Assembly: GCF_015265435.1 (NCBI RefSeq)
Contig: NZ_JABJWH010000040.1
Span: 1 to 64,000, forward strand
DNA: 64,000 nucleotides
Source of the DNA: Alloalcanivorax profundimaris
GTDB lineage: Bacteria > Pseudomonadota > Gammaproteobacteria > Pseudomonadales > Alcanivoracaceae
Direction: 5' to 3'
A program made the position numbers and the translations under genes. Below the pieces are notes generated by a model, which ran no database searches, was not told where the DNA came from, and worked only from the letters and a program-made list of their open reading frames with translations. Shown here in pieces: positions 41,344 to 49,290 of this stretch (position 1 is its first letter; the number at the start of each line of letters is the position of its first letter).

Positions 41344-42189
41344 ATGCCGCACGCCGACCGCACCGACAACTGGGTCCGTTTCGCCCGTGACCGGGACACC
41401 GGCATCGAGACCATCCACGCCCATTTCGAGGGCCACGCCTACGATCCCCACTGGCACGACACCTACGCGGTGGGCGTCACCGAACAGGGCGTGCAGCGCT
41501 TCCACGTTGGCCGGGTGCGCCACGAAAGCGTGCCCGGCCGCGCCATCCTGCTGGAGCCCGGGGAGATCCACGACGGTAACGGGCCGACGCCGGGGGGCTT
41601 CACCTACCGGCTGCTGTACCTGGACCCGGCCTGGCTGCGCGATGCCCTGGGAGGCCTGTTCGAGGAGCATCCCGACCATTATGAGCTGCGGTTCGGCGCC
41701 ACCCTGAGCGACGACCAGACCGTGGCCCGCGCCATCGCCGGCGCCTTCCAGGCATTGCACGGCGGCGAGATGCGCATGGTCCGCCAGACCGCCCTGGATC
41801 ACCTGCTGCGGCGCCTGACCCGCCACGCGGACTGGCGCGCCCGGCCATGCCCGGACCCCGGCGGCATCCCCCTGGCCCAGCGTGCCCGGGACTATCTGCA
41901 CGCGCACCAGACCGAGGATATCGGCCTGGATGACCTGGCGGCGGCGGTGGGCAGCGACCGCTTCCGCATCAGCCGTGCCTTCAAAGCCGCTCACGGCCTG
42001 CCGCCTCACGCCTACCTGGTGCAACTCAGGCTGTTGCGTGCCCGCCGCCTGCTGGCCGCCGGCGTCTCGCCGGCGGACGTGGCGGCCATGGTGGGCTTCG
42101 CCGACCAGAGCCACCTGGGCCGCTGGTTCCGCCGCGCCTACGCCATGACGCCGGCCTATTATCGGCGGCGCACAAAGCTTCCAGACTAG
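41344..42189 (+). CDS. AraC-family transcriptional regulator
   Basis: A 281-residue regulator. The N-terminal cupin (AraC-binding) domain spans about residues 12-160 (HWHDTYAVGVTEQGVQRFHVGR, LLEPGEIHDG). Two C-terminal helix-turn-helices follow: IGLDDLAAAVGSDRFRISRAFKAAHGLPPHAYLVQLRL and PADVAAMVGFADQSHLGRWFRRAYAMTPAYYRR. It lies 41 bases after the carrier gene and 49 before the LysE exporter. Regulation of the LysE gene next to it is the usual arrangement, but unproven. Confidence 0.88.
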   Translation: MPHADRTDNWVRFARDRDTGIETIHAHFEGHAYDPHWHDTYAVGVTEQGVQRFHVGRVRHESVPGRAILLEPGEIHDGNGPTPGGFTYRLLYLDPAWLRDALGGLFEEHPDHYELRFGATLSDDQTVARAIAGAFQALHGGEMRMVRQTALDHLLRRLTRHADWRARPCPDPGGIPLAQRARDYLHAHQTEDIGLDDLAAAVGSDRFRISRAFKAAHGLPPHAYLVQLRLLRARRLLAAGVSPADVAAMVGFADQSHLGRWFRRAYAMTPAYYRRRTKLPD

Positions 42190-42238
42190 GGCCGCCAACG
42201 ACACCACACTGGGGCTTTCCGTCACCGTCGTGGATGCC

Positions 42239-42832
42239 ATGGAATCCCTGTTGCCCTTTACCCTGTTCGCCTTGGTCGCCTCCATCACCCCCGGGCCCAC
42301 CAATGTGCTGGTGCTCGCCAACGCCTCCCGCCACGGCCTGCCGGCGGTCCTGCCCATGGTGGCCGGCGCCGCCGGCGGTGCCGCCTCGGTGCTGCTGCTG
42401 GTGGGCACCGGCCTGGCCCGTCCCCTGGCCGCCCACCAGGGCGCGCGCACCCTGATGGCGGCGGTCGGGCTGGCCTGGCTCACGGTGCTGGCGGTGCAGC
42501 TCTTTCGCGCCGCCCCGGAGCTGCCCGACGCCGGTGACGACGGCGACCGGCGCGGCCGCCTCGGCCTGATCGGCACCGCCGGCCTGCAATGGATCAATCC
42601 GAAAGCGTGGATGATGGCCCTGGCGGCCACGGGCGTGTTCGCCGGCGGCGGCGTGCCGATGCCGGCACTGGCCGGTGTCTTCTTTCTGGTGGCGTTGCCC
42701 TGCGTGCTGGTATGGGCCGGTCTGGGCGCCGGCGCCGCGCGCTGGATTCGCAATCCGGCGGCGATGGGCTGGTTCAATCGGGGAATGGCGGTGCTGCTAC
42801 TGCTCTCCGCCTGGGCAGCCGTTTTCTGGTAA
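42239..42832 (+). CDS. LysE/RhtB-family amino acid exporter
   Basis: A 197-residue membrane protein with about six segments. SITPGPTNVLVLANASRHG at the N-terminus and LQWINPKAWMMALAA in the middle are the two conserved blocks of the LysE/RhtB family. ATG 42239 was chosen; GTG 42230 is also possible. It follows the AraC regulator in the same direction. It ends 44 bases before a large inverted repeat that separates it from a convergent porin gene. Confidence 0.87.
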   Translation: MESLLPFTLFALVASITPGPTNVLVLANASRHGLPAVLPMVAGAAGGAASVLLLVGTGLARPLAAHQGARTLMAAVGLAWLTVLAVQLFRAAPELPDAGDDGDRRGRLGLIGTAGLQWINPKAWMMALAATGVFAGGGVPMPALAGVFFLVALPCVLVWAGLGAGAARWIRNPAAMGWFNRGMAVLLLLSAWAAVFW

Positions 42833-42876
42833 TAGCCTGAAAAGGAACCGGAGCCGGCGTCGCGGATTACCTCGGA

Positions 42877-42987
42877 GCGCCTGGGGCGTGGTCCCCTTTC
42901 CGGGACCCTGTTTGACAGGATGTCAAACCGGGAGCCCCCAGGGACGGGTTCACGGCGTTCCCGGAAAGGGGACCACGCCCCAGGCGC
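42877..42987. repeat. long inverted repeat with 29-base perfect arms and inner hairpin
   Basis: The left arm (42877-42905, beginning GCGCCTGGGGCG) and right arm (42959-42987) are exact reverse complements over 29 bases. The 53-base middle contains GTTTGACA-GGA-TGTCAAAC, a perfect 8-base stem, and a C-run/G-run pair (GGGAGCCCCC). The element lies between the convergent LysE and porin genes and can fold into a branched hairpin on either strand. It may be a bidirectional transcription barrier or a dispersed palindromic element. Copy number in the genome cannot be seen here. Confidence 0.8.
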
Positions 42988-43012
42988 GGCCCCGCTGGAG
43001 AGCTGACGTAGC

Positions 43013-44086
43013 TTAGAACTTGAAGCGCGCCCCCACCCCGTAGGTGGAACCGTCGCCGAGGTCATCGATGTCGTCGTGCAGGTACATGGCGTACAGGTCC
43101 AGCTGGCTGTTGACGATGTAATCGTAGCCCGCCGCCCAGGTATCACGCTCGTAATCCAGCGCACCGCTGAAATCGGAATTGGCGAACGAACCCAGCACGC
43201 GGCCCTTGCCCACCGGCACGGCCACGCCGGCCTGCCAGGTGTCGGTGTCCACGTCGCCGGCGGTGGTGTCGGTCTCCAGGGTCTGGTACTGACCGTACAG
43301 GGTGGCCACGCCGAAGTCGTAGGACAGACCCGCCATCACCGCTTCCTGATCGGTGGCGCCGGGAATGGTGCCGCGCTCGCCGGCGCCGCCACCGTTGTCC
43401 AGAGTGCCTTCGCGCACGCGCATGGCGGCCGCGGTGGCCACCAGGCCGCCGTGACGGTACACCAGGTTGCCGCCTACCTTGTTCTCGCCGTCCTCGCCTT
43501 CTTCCTCGCCGAAGGCGTACACCAGGTTGATCTTCAGCCCGCCCAGGCTCGGGGTGGTGTAGTTGATCGAGTCGTTCCAGGTGGTGTCGCCCATCACCGC
43601 GCCGTTGCGGCCACCGTTGTAGGTGTGCAGCATCATCGGCGAAAACGCGAACGAGTCCTTCACCGAGTTGGTGAACACCAGCGGCAGGAAGTAAGGGGAT
43701 TTGGTGCGGCCGGCGCGCAGCAGACCGTAACGTTTGCTGTCCACGCCGATGTAGGCGTTGCGGCCGAAGAATTCATCGCCGGTGTAGCGGCCGTTCTCGC
43801 CGTTATCCGGGCGCACGAACATTTCCGCCACGCCCATGAAGCTGGTCTCTTCATCAAGCTGATAATCGACCCGGGCGCCCAGGAAGGAGGTGGACATGCC
43901 GCCGGCCCCCAGCTGTTTGGTGTCGTCGTCGGCGGCGGGGCTCTCCACGCTGCCTGCCCACACGTCCAGCAAGCCGTAGAACTTGGCCTCGGGCTGGGCC
44001 GCCTGGGCGGCGCCGGACAGGGCCAGAGTGCCGGCCACGGTGCCGCCGGCGAGGATCACGGAAAGGGTGTTTTTGTTGAGTCTCAT
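43013..44086 (-). CDS. Gram-negative porin, paralogue of the porin at 31577-32626
   Basis: A 357-residue outer-membrane porin with a signal peptide ending AQAAQ near residue 31. KFYGLLDVWAGSVES, GAGGMSTSFLGARVDY, YTGDEFFGRNAYIGV, GRTKSPYFLP and the terminal GARFKF match the first porin segment by segment. Its eyelet region has Lys-Ser-Pro-Tyr where the first has Thr-Ala-Pro-Met, so pore selectivity may differ. It lies downstream of the amidohydrolase/RidA/TctC operon but has its own 353-base control region with one copy of the GTCCA-type operator. AAGG precedes ATG 44086. Confidence 0.88.
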   Translation of the reverse strand: MRLNKNTLSVILAGGTVAGTLALSGAAQAAQPEAKFYGLLDVWAGSVESPAADDDTKQLGAGGMSTSFLGARVDYQLDEETSFMGVAEMFVRPDNGENGRYTGDEFFGRNAYIGVDSKRYGLLRAGRTKSPYFLPLVFTNSVKDSFAFSPMMLHTYNGGRNGAVMGDTTWNDSINYTTPSLGGLKINLVYAFGEEEGEDGENKVGGNLVYRHGGLVATAAAMRVREGTLDNGGGAGERGTIPGATDQEAVMAGLSYDFGVATLYGQYQTLETDTTAGDVDTDTWQAGVAVPVGKGRVLGSFANSDFSGALDYERDTWAAGYDYIVNSQLDLYAMYLHDDIDDLGDGSTYGVGARFKF

Positions 44087-44439
44087 GGGTCAGTACCTTT
44101 TTTAAAGCACAAACCACCCCCAGCGCGTCTGGTCGGACGCTTTTTCCGGTTGCCTGATCGGGGTGTTATCGGGTGGTCGTGTTATGGCGTTGTTTTGATG
44201 ATTACTCCAGATTTTCTAAAAAAGACACGCACCAAAGATGCGCATCCATAAGTAATACTTTGTCGTTATGGTGCACGGTGGGCAAACAAAAAAACTCTGA
44301 TATGTCCACGATGTAGACAGTCGGGTTTCATGTTATTGGGGACGCATAAAGGACTATAAAAACAGGGGTTTGGTGAGTTTTTGGTGAGCAAAAAAATGCC
44401 CGGCGGAGGGCCGGGCAAAGGTTTGGGAGAGATGCCGAA
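44087..44439 (-). promoter_or_regulatory. porin control region with one GTCCA-N5-TAGAC site
   Basis: This region between the amidohydrolase stop and the porin start is AT-rich around 44190-44300. At 44304-44318 it holds GTCCA-CGATG-TAGAC, a near match to the two GTCCA-N5-TGGAC sites in the divergent control region at 46895-47015; the left flank ATAT is shared with the second of these. Its distance to the porin ATG is 218 bases. A terminator for the upstream operon occupies 44390-44417. Nothing else of note is seen. Confidence 0.5.
44390..44417 (-). terminator. rho-independent terminator of the TctC-RidA-amidohydrolase operon
   Basis: On the minus strand TGCCCGGC pairs with GCCGGGCA across a five-base loop (44397-44404 with 44410-44417), followed by a run of seven T. 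It lies 22 bases after the amidohydrolase stop. This is the clearest terminator of the window. Confidence 0.85.
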
Positions 44440-45315
44440 TCAGCGATTGAATCCGAACAGTTCGGCCGGATTGTCGACCAGAATTTTTTGCCGTTCATTG
44501 GCGTCCGGCGCGTAACGATAGAGCAGTTCGAGCAGCTCGGCATCGTTGGGCGGCGGCGATTTGGACAGCGGATGCGGCCAGTCACTGGCCCATACCACCC
44601 GGTCCGGCGCGGCGTCGATGTAGGCGCGCGCGATGGGCAGAACGTCGTCCCAGGGATGGCCCCGGGTGGAAATTTTCTCGCCCAGGGAAAGCATCACCCA
44701 GAAGTTGCCTTTCTTGAGCAGCTCAATGGTTTTCTGGACGTTGGGGTCGTCCACGCCCAGGTTGGCGTCGGCACGGCCCAGGTGGTCGATGAGCACCGGG
44801 ATGTCCAGGTTTTCGTACAGCTCGACGCTGTCGAGGATGCCGTTTTTCTCCGGCTGGATTTTCACGTACCAGCCGAGCTCGCGGAGGCGGTCGGCGGCGC
44901 GCCGGAACTCCTCCGGCGACAGGCCCACGCCCAGTTCCTTGCGGAAGGTGAAGCGCGCGCCGCGCACGCCGGCGGCGTGCAGCTCCTCGATGTAGCCGTC
45001 ATCGCGTTCCTTGAGCGCGATGGCGTTGGCGCAGCCCCGGTAGTTGGGGCCGGCCTGCTCGAGCGCGTCCAGCACCACGCTGTGGTCGGCGCCGTAGGTG
45101 GTGGCCTGCACGATAACGCCCCGCTCGATGCCCAGGGCGCGATGCATTTTCAGCGCCGCGTCGATGGTCGCGGAGGGCATTTTGAAAGGCGCTTCCGGGC
45201 GCGGCGGATAACGATCCGGGTCGCCGAACACATGGAACTGCGAATCGCAGGTGTTGGCCGGCGGCGCTTCCCGAGGGGCGCGGGGATCCGGATTGAATGG
45301 GTAGTACTCGGGCAT
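44440..45315 (-). CDS. amidohydrolase family 2 (COG3618-type) TIM-barrel hydrolase
   Basis: A 291-residue predicted metal-dependent hydrolase of the group that includes 2-pyrone-4,6-dicarboxylate lactonase and sugar-lactone hydrolases. CDSQFHVFGDP opens the barrel: the usual HxH is QxH. DHLGRAD near residue 178 and VVWASDWPHP near 245, with the catalytic aspartate, are intact. ATG 45315 has AGGAG six bases upstream. It is last in the TctC-RidA operon; a 7-base hairpin (45345-45363) lies between RidA and this gene. A lactonase or ring-opening hydrolase for the transported acid would suit its place; the reaction is not shown. Confidence 0.82.
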   Translation of the reverse strand: MPEYYPFNPDPRAPREAPPANTCDSQFHVFGDPDRYPPRPEAPFKMPSATIDAALKMHRALGIERGVIVQATTYGADHSVVLDALEQAGPNYRGCANAIALKERDDGYIEELHAAGVRGARFTFRKELGVGLSPEEFRRAADRLRELGWYVKIQPEKNGILDSVELYENLDIPVLIDHLGRADANLGVDDPNVQKTIELLKKGNFWVMLSLGEKISTRGHPWDDVLPIARAYIDAAPDRVVWASDWPHPLSKSPPPNDAELLELLYRYAPDANERQKILVDNPAELFGFNR

Positions 45316-45376
45316 GGTGGCTCCTGCCATTAGCGGGTCGGGGTGGCCGCGCGGGGCGCGGCCGGGGTGGCGTGTC

Positions 45377-45775
45377 TCAGGCGTCGGCGGGTTGGCCGAT
45401 CACCGCGAGCACGTCGCACTGGATCAGAAACTTCGATTCGATGGGGTTCTGAATGGCGTGCCGGGCCGGTCGGGAATCCGGGTCCGGAAACATCGCCAGC
45501 CATTCGGCGTTAAGAACATCCCGCTGCGAGCGATCCTGCATCCAGACCGTCATTTTCAGAATGTCGTCGGTGCCGCCGCCGGCGGCTTCGACGATGTTGC
45601 GCACATGCCGGAACATGTAAGCGCACTGGGTGGCCAGGTCGGCACCCAGCTCGCCGGTGTCCGGGTCGGTGCCGTTGATCACGCCGGTGGCCATCAGGTC
45701 CCCGATCCGGCTGGCCGCCGGGATCGGGTTCTGATGGGAGAAGCCGGCACTGTGGACGCTCTTGCGTCGTGACAT
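45377..45775 (-). CDS. RidA (YjgF/YER057c/UK114) family protein
   Basis: A 132-residue protein of the RidA superfamily. The family pattern is seen in ATGVINGTDPDTGELGADLATQCAYMFRHVRNIVEAAGG, DDILKMTVWMQDRS, and the C-terminal RPARHAI containing the substrate-carboxylate arginine. Family members hydrolyse enamines/imines; some belong to aminomuconate-type ring-cleavage pathways as deaminases. It lies between TctC and an amidohydrolase, so a pathway-specific deaminase role is possible. This is inference. Confidence 0.87.
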   Translation of the reverse strand: MSRRKSVHSAGFSHQNPIPAASRIGDLMATGVINGTDPDTGELGADLATQCAYMFRHVRNIVEAAGGGTDDILKMTVWMQDRSQRDVLNAEWLAMFPDPDSRPARHAIQNPIESKFLIQCDVLAVIGQPADA

Positions 45776-45804
45776 GCGGGGATCCTCTACGTTAACGGTG
45801 TTGC

Positions 45805-46767
45805 TTAGCGGTGGATGTTGGCGCCGCGGATCAGGGTGCCCCAGCGATCGTATTGCTCGGTGAGGAACGTCTTGAAATCATCCACGTCCATGGCGCGGGC
45901 CTCGGCGCCGGCGGTTTCGAATTTCTTCACCACGGCCGGATCGTTGAGGATTTTTTCCAGGGCGGCGTTGAGTTCGTTGACCACGTCCTCGGGCATGCCC
46001 GCCGGGCCGAACAGGCCGGTGAAGGTTTCCGATACCGCGTCGGAGTAGCCCAGTTCCTTCAGGGTGGGTACGTCCGGCAGGGATTCCATGCGCTCCGGGG
46101 AGGTCACCGCCAGGGCGTTCAGCTTGCCGCTGTTGATGTACTGCTTGGCCACGGTGTACTGGTCGAAGTTGAAATCAACGCGGCCGCCGAGCAGGTCGGT
46201 GGTGGCCGGGGCGTTGCCTTTGTAGTGCACGGTGAGCCACTCGGTGTGCAGCAGACGCTGCATCATTTCACTGATCAGGTGGTTCTGGGTGCCGGCGCCG
46301 GGGGAGGCCATGGCCAGCTCGCCCGGGTGCTCCTTGGCGTAGTCGAACAGGGCCTCGGCGCTGTTCAGATCCAGTTCCGGGTTGACCTGCAGCACCAGGG
46401 TCACGAAGGAGATGGAGCCGATCGGCGCGAAATCGTCCTTCCAGAAGTAGTTGTCCTTGCGGAACAGCAGCGGGCTGAACAGCACCGGGCCGTTGGGGGC
46501 CACGAACAGGGTGTAGCCGTCCTTGTCGGACTTGATCACGTGGGAGGCGGCGATCATGCCGCCGGCGCCGGGCCGGTTTTCCACCACGAAGGGCTGGCCG
46601 AATTCTTTCTCCAGGCCGTCGGCGACGATGCGCGCGGCCAGGTCCACGTTACCGCCGGGCGGATAGGGCACCACCAGGTGAACCGGTTTCTCCGGCCAGG
46701 CGGCCTGGGCGCCGGTGGCCAGGCACAGGAACACGAACAGGGCGGTCAAGCGTTTGAAAAAGCGCAT
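45805..46767 (-). CDS. TctC/Bug-family periplasmic binding protein of a TTT transporter
   Basis: A 320-residue binding protein with a signal peptide ending AQAAW near residue 22. WPEKPVHLVVPYPPGGNVDLAARIVADGLE and FVVENRPGAGGMIAASHV are the Bug/TctC hallmarks. It binds a carboxylate in the periplasm for the TctA/TctB membrane pair. Those partners are on the other strand at 51690-53652, about 5 kb away, so the transporter is split over two divergent operons with a common control region. AAGGAG stands before ATG 46767. Confidence 0.9.
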   Translation of the reverse strand: MRFFKRLTALFVFLCLATGAQAAWPEKPVHLVVPYPPGGNVDLAARIVADGLEKEFGQPFVVENRPGAGGMIAASHVIKSDKDGYTLFVAPNGPVLFSPLLFRKDNYFWKDDFAPIGSISFVTLVLQVNPELDLNSAEALFDYAKEHPGELAMASPGAGTQNHLISEMMQRLLHTEWLTVHYKGNAPATTDLLGGRVDFNFDQYTVAKQYINSGKLNALAVTSPERMESLPDVPTLKELGYSDAVSETFTGLFGPAGMPEDVVNELNAALEKILNDPAVVKKFETAGAEARAMDVDDFKTFLTEQYDRWGTLIRGANIHR

Positions 46768-47102
46768 GTTTCTTATTCTCCTTCCAGGGCGGGGCCGGGA
46801 TCGGCGCGTCCACCCGCGAGTGAGTGGTCTTTGATTTGGAACCGTTACTTTCCGGAATCCACGGTATCGTCATCAACCGTAAAACCCCGTAAAAGTCCAC
46901 ATAATGGACGGCGTGATTCATTCGATGTCAGCGTTATTTCGTAGATTACTCCCAAAAAGAGGCCAAATGGGGCTTCTGGAGGGCCTGTTGTGATTTATAT
47001 GTCCATATGGTGGACACTATGGTCAGCGTCGTGTTGACCCCCCATCGGGACCCTCTTAGCTTTTTGCTATCCCGACAGCGGTCGATAACCAGGAGAATAA
47101 GT
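46768..47102. promoter_or_regulatory. divergent control region with two GTCCA-N5-TGGAC operators
   Basis: GTCCA-CATAA-TGGAC at 46895-46909 and GTCCA-TATGG-TGGAC at 47001-47015 are the same palindrome with different spacers, 106 bases apart (about ten helical turns). The first lies 128 bases before the TctC start and the second 88 bases before the flavin-reductase start, so each sits in the promoter zone of one operon. The IclR gene at 47729 is inside the right-hand operon and is the natural candidate to bind them. A related site lies before the porin gene at 44304. Promoter hexamers are not clear enough to name. Confidence 0.6.
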
Positions 47103-47732
47103 ATGCAGATCGACATTGGTTCCCTGTCGCCGCAGGAATGTTACCGCCTGATCAGCGGCATCGTGGTGCCCCGGCCGATTGCCTGGATCACCACCCGGTC
47201 CCCGGACGGCGTGGTCAATCTGGCGCCCTTCAGCTGCTTTACCTTCGTGTCCAACAGTCCCCTTATGGTGGGCATCAATATCGGCCGCAAGGCTGGCCGT
47301 GAGAAGGACACCGCCCGCAATATCCGCGCCCTGGACGAGTTCGTGGTGAACATCGCCGACTGGACCATGGTGGAGGACGTGCATGCCAGCGCCGTGGAAT
47401 ACGACGCCCACGAAAGCGAGGTGGAGAGCCTGGGTCTGGCGGTGGAGCCTTCCGTGACGGTGGAAACGCCCCGCCTGGCGAAAGCCCCGATCAGCCTGGA
47501 ATGCCGCCTGCACAGCGTCACCGGTTACGGCAACACCGGCGCCGAATTCTTCGTCGGCGAGGTGAGCCGGGTCCACATCGTGGACGAACTGTACCGGGAC
47601 GGCCGCATCGATACCCGCGAGCTGCAGCCGGTGTGCCGCATCGCCGGCGCCAACTACGCCACCCTGGGCGAGATCCGCCAGCTCAAGCCGGTGGCGCAAA
47701 CGCCCAAGAGCGTCATCGAGCCCGGCGCATGA
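47103..47732 (+). CDS. flavin reductase-like FMN-binding split-barrel protein
   Basis: A 209-residue protein of the flavin reductase/DIM6-NTAB group. SGIVVPRPIAWITTRSPDGVVNLAPFSCFTFVSNSPLMVGINIGR is the FMN-binding core; DTARNIRALDEFVVNIAD follows as usual. ATG 47103 has AGGAGA 7 bases upstream, and the longer in-frame form from 47007 would cover the operator. It heads the right-hand operon and overlaps the IclR start by 4 bases. No partner monooxygenase is present in the window, so it may serve an enzyme elsewhere or use FMN itself. Confidence 0.85.
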   Translation: MQIDIGSLSPQECYRLISGIVVPRPIAWITTRSPDGVVNLAPFSCFTFVSNSPLMVGINIGRKAGREKDTARNIRALDEFVVNIADWTMVEDVHASAVEYDAHESEVESLGLAVEPSVTVETPRLAKAPISLECRLHSVTGYGNTGAEFFVGEVSRVHIVDELYRDGRIDTRELQPVCRIAGANYATLGEIRQLKPVAQTPKSVIEPGA

Positions 47733-48574
47733 GTCGCGACGACGATCCGCGTCCGCGGCGGGACGGCCAGGATAAGCCCGGCGAGGCCGGCGAGGGCGGA
47801 AAGACCCTGGGGGCGCGCAGCATTCGCCGCGCGGTGGCGATCCTGCGGATTCTGGCCACCGGCCAGGAGCAGGGCGTGCGCATCACCGACATCGTCCACC
47901 AGACCGGCCTCAACCGGCCCACGGTGCATCGCATCCTGCGGGTGCTGATCGAGGAAGAGGCGGTGGAGCAGGACCCCAACACCCGCCGCTACATGGTGGG
48001 CCCGGAAGTGTCCCTGCTGGGTCTGTCGCGCACCGCCCGGGTGCCGGTGAAGTCCGTGGCCGAACCCTATCTGCGCCACATCGCCGAGCAATGCGGCGAC
48101 AGCGTCTTCCTGACCATCCGCAGCGGTTTCGATTCCATCTGCGTGGATCGCAAGACCGGCAACTACCCGGTCAAGGTGCTTTCCATCGAGGTGGGCGCCC
48201 GCCGGCCCCTGGGCATCAGCGTGTCCGGCCTGGTGCTGCTGGCGTTCGCCGAGGACGCGGACGTGGACGAAGTGCTGCTCGGCAATGAACAGCGTCTGAC
48301 CAGCTATGGACTGGAGCTGGACGCCGTGCGCCGGCGCATCACCGAGATCCGTTCCCTGGGCTACGCCTACAGCGAAGTGGGCGTGGTGCCCGGCACCCGC
48401 GCCCTGGCCTTGCCGGTGTTCGACGCCGAGGGCCAGCTGGTGGCCTCGGTGGCGGTGTCCGCCATGGCCGACCGCCTCAGCCCGGAGCGCCTCGCCACCC
48501 TGGTGCCCCTGATCCGCCGCCAGACCGAACTGATCGCCAAGCGGTTGAGCGAAGTCCAGACCCGCCGCCGCTAG
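47729..48574 (+). CDS. IclR-family transcriptional regulator of the lower-Hpa module
   Basis: A 281-residue regulator. After a charged 30-residue N-terminal extension, the winged HTH spans about 30-92 (IRRAVAILRILATGQ, RITDIVHQTGLNRPTVHRILRVLIEE). The effector domain has GDSVFLTIRSGFDSICVDRKTG, RRPLGISVSGLVLLAFA and LGYAYSEVGVVPGTRALALPVF. The start ATG overlaps the flavin-reductase stop (ATGA). It probably binds the GTCCA-N5-TGGAC sites at 46895, 47001 and 44304 and responds to a pathway acid; this is inferred from position. Confidence 0.88.
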   Translation: MSRDDDPRPRRDGQDKPGEAGEGGKTLGARSIRRAVAILRILATGQEQGVRITDIVHQTGLNRPTVHRILRVLIEEEAVEQDPNTRRYMVGPEVSLLGLSRTARVPVKSVAEPYLRHIAEQCGDSVFLTIRSGFDSICVDRKTGNYPVKVLSIEVGARRPLGISVSGLVLLAFAEDADVDEVLLGNEQRLTSYGLELDAVRRRITEIRSLGYAYSEVGVVPGTRALALPVFDAEGQLVASVAVSAMADRLSPERLATLVPLIRRQTELIAKRLSEVQTRRR

Positions 48575-48603
48575 GCATTCCCCATAGACATTCAGGAGCG
48601 AAG

Positions 48604-49290
48604 ATGACATCCGTGACCCTGCGCCCGGGAGGGCCCCTGCTGAGCGGTGCCGTTTACGGCTGCCTGCTCAACGTCCAGGACGAGCTGGACCGGCTCGGTG
48701 ACGCCATCAACGAGGCGCCCTATAACGGCGCCCCCACCGGCCCGGTGATGTACGTGAAAACCCCCAACACCCAGGTGGCCGACGGCACCCCGGTGGTGAT
48801 TCCCGCCGACGTGGACCAGGTCCGCGTGGGCGCCACCCTGGGCGTGGTGATCAAGGACACCCTGACCCGCGCCAGCGCTGACCAGGCGCGCGCCGCCATC
48901 GCCGGCTACACCCTGGTCAACGACCTGACCGTGCCCCACGACAGCCTGTTCCGGCAGCCGCTCAAGCGGAAGTGCCGCGACGGTTTCTGCCCGATCGGCC
49001 CGGCCCTGGTGGACGCCGCCGATCTGCCGGACCCGGACAGCCTTACCGTGCGCGCCCTGGTCAACGGCGAATGCCGCCAGGAATGGCGCCTGGCCGAGCT
49101 GGTGCGCCCGGTGGCCACGCTGCTCGCCGACATTTCCGATTTCACCAGCCTGTACCCCGGTGACCTGATCCTGGTGGGCGTGTCGCCGAGCGCGCCCCTG
49201 GCCGGCGCCGGCGACACCGTGGCGGTGGAGATCGACGGTCTCGGACGTCTGCAAAATCCGCTGGTGGCGGAAGGGGAGAACGCCCGATGA
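48604..49290 (+). CDS. hpaG1: HpaG1-like fumarylacetoacetate hydrolase-family protein (N-half of HpaG)
   Basis: A 228-residue FAH-fold protein that matches the N-terminal half of E. coli HpaG (429 residues, fused). GAVYGCLLNVQDELDRLGD, APYNGAPTGPVMYVKTPNT, VRVGATLGVVI, GYTLVNDLTVPHDSLFRQPLKRKCRDGFCPIGP and SPSAPLAGAGDTVAVEIDGLGRLQNPLV are the conserved blocks. In the homoprotocatechuate route HpaG decarboxylates 5-oxopent-3-ene-1,2,5-tricarboxylate and isomerises the product. Its stop overlaps hpaG2 by four bases, so both halves are made in equal amounts. This is a natural split, not a frameshift. Confidence 0.85.
   Translation: MTSVTLRPGGPLLSGAVYGCLLNVQDELDRLGDAINEAPYNGAPTGPVMYVKTPNTQVADGTPVVIPADVDQVRVGATLGVVIKDTLTRASADQARAAIAGYTLVNDLTVPHDSLFRQPLKRKCRDGFCPIGPALVDAADLPDPDSLTVRALVNGECRQEWRLAELVRPVATLLADISDFTSLYPGDLILVGVSPSAPLAGAGDTVAVEIDGLGRLQNPLVAEGENAR

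Noticed and set aside
42877-42987. The inverted repeat as ends of an insertion sequence
   Set aside because: Only 53 bases lie between the arms, there is no transposase and no target-site duplication is evident.
45805-46767. TctC as an orphan binding protein without a transporter
   Set aside because: TctB and TctA are present at 51690-53652 on the opposite strand and share the divergent control region, so the set is complete though split.
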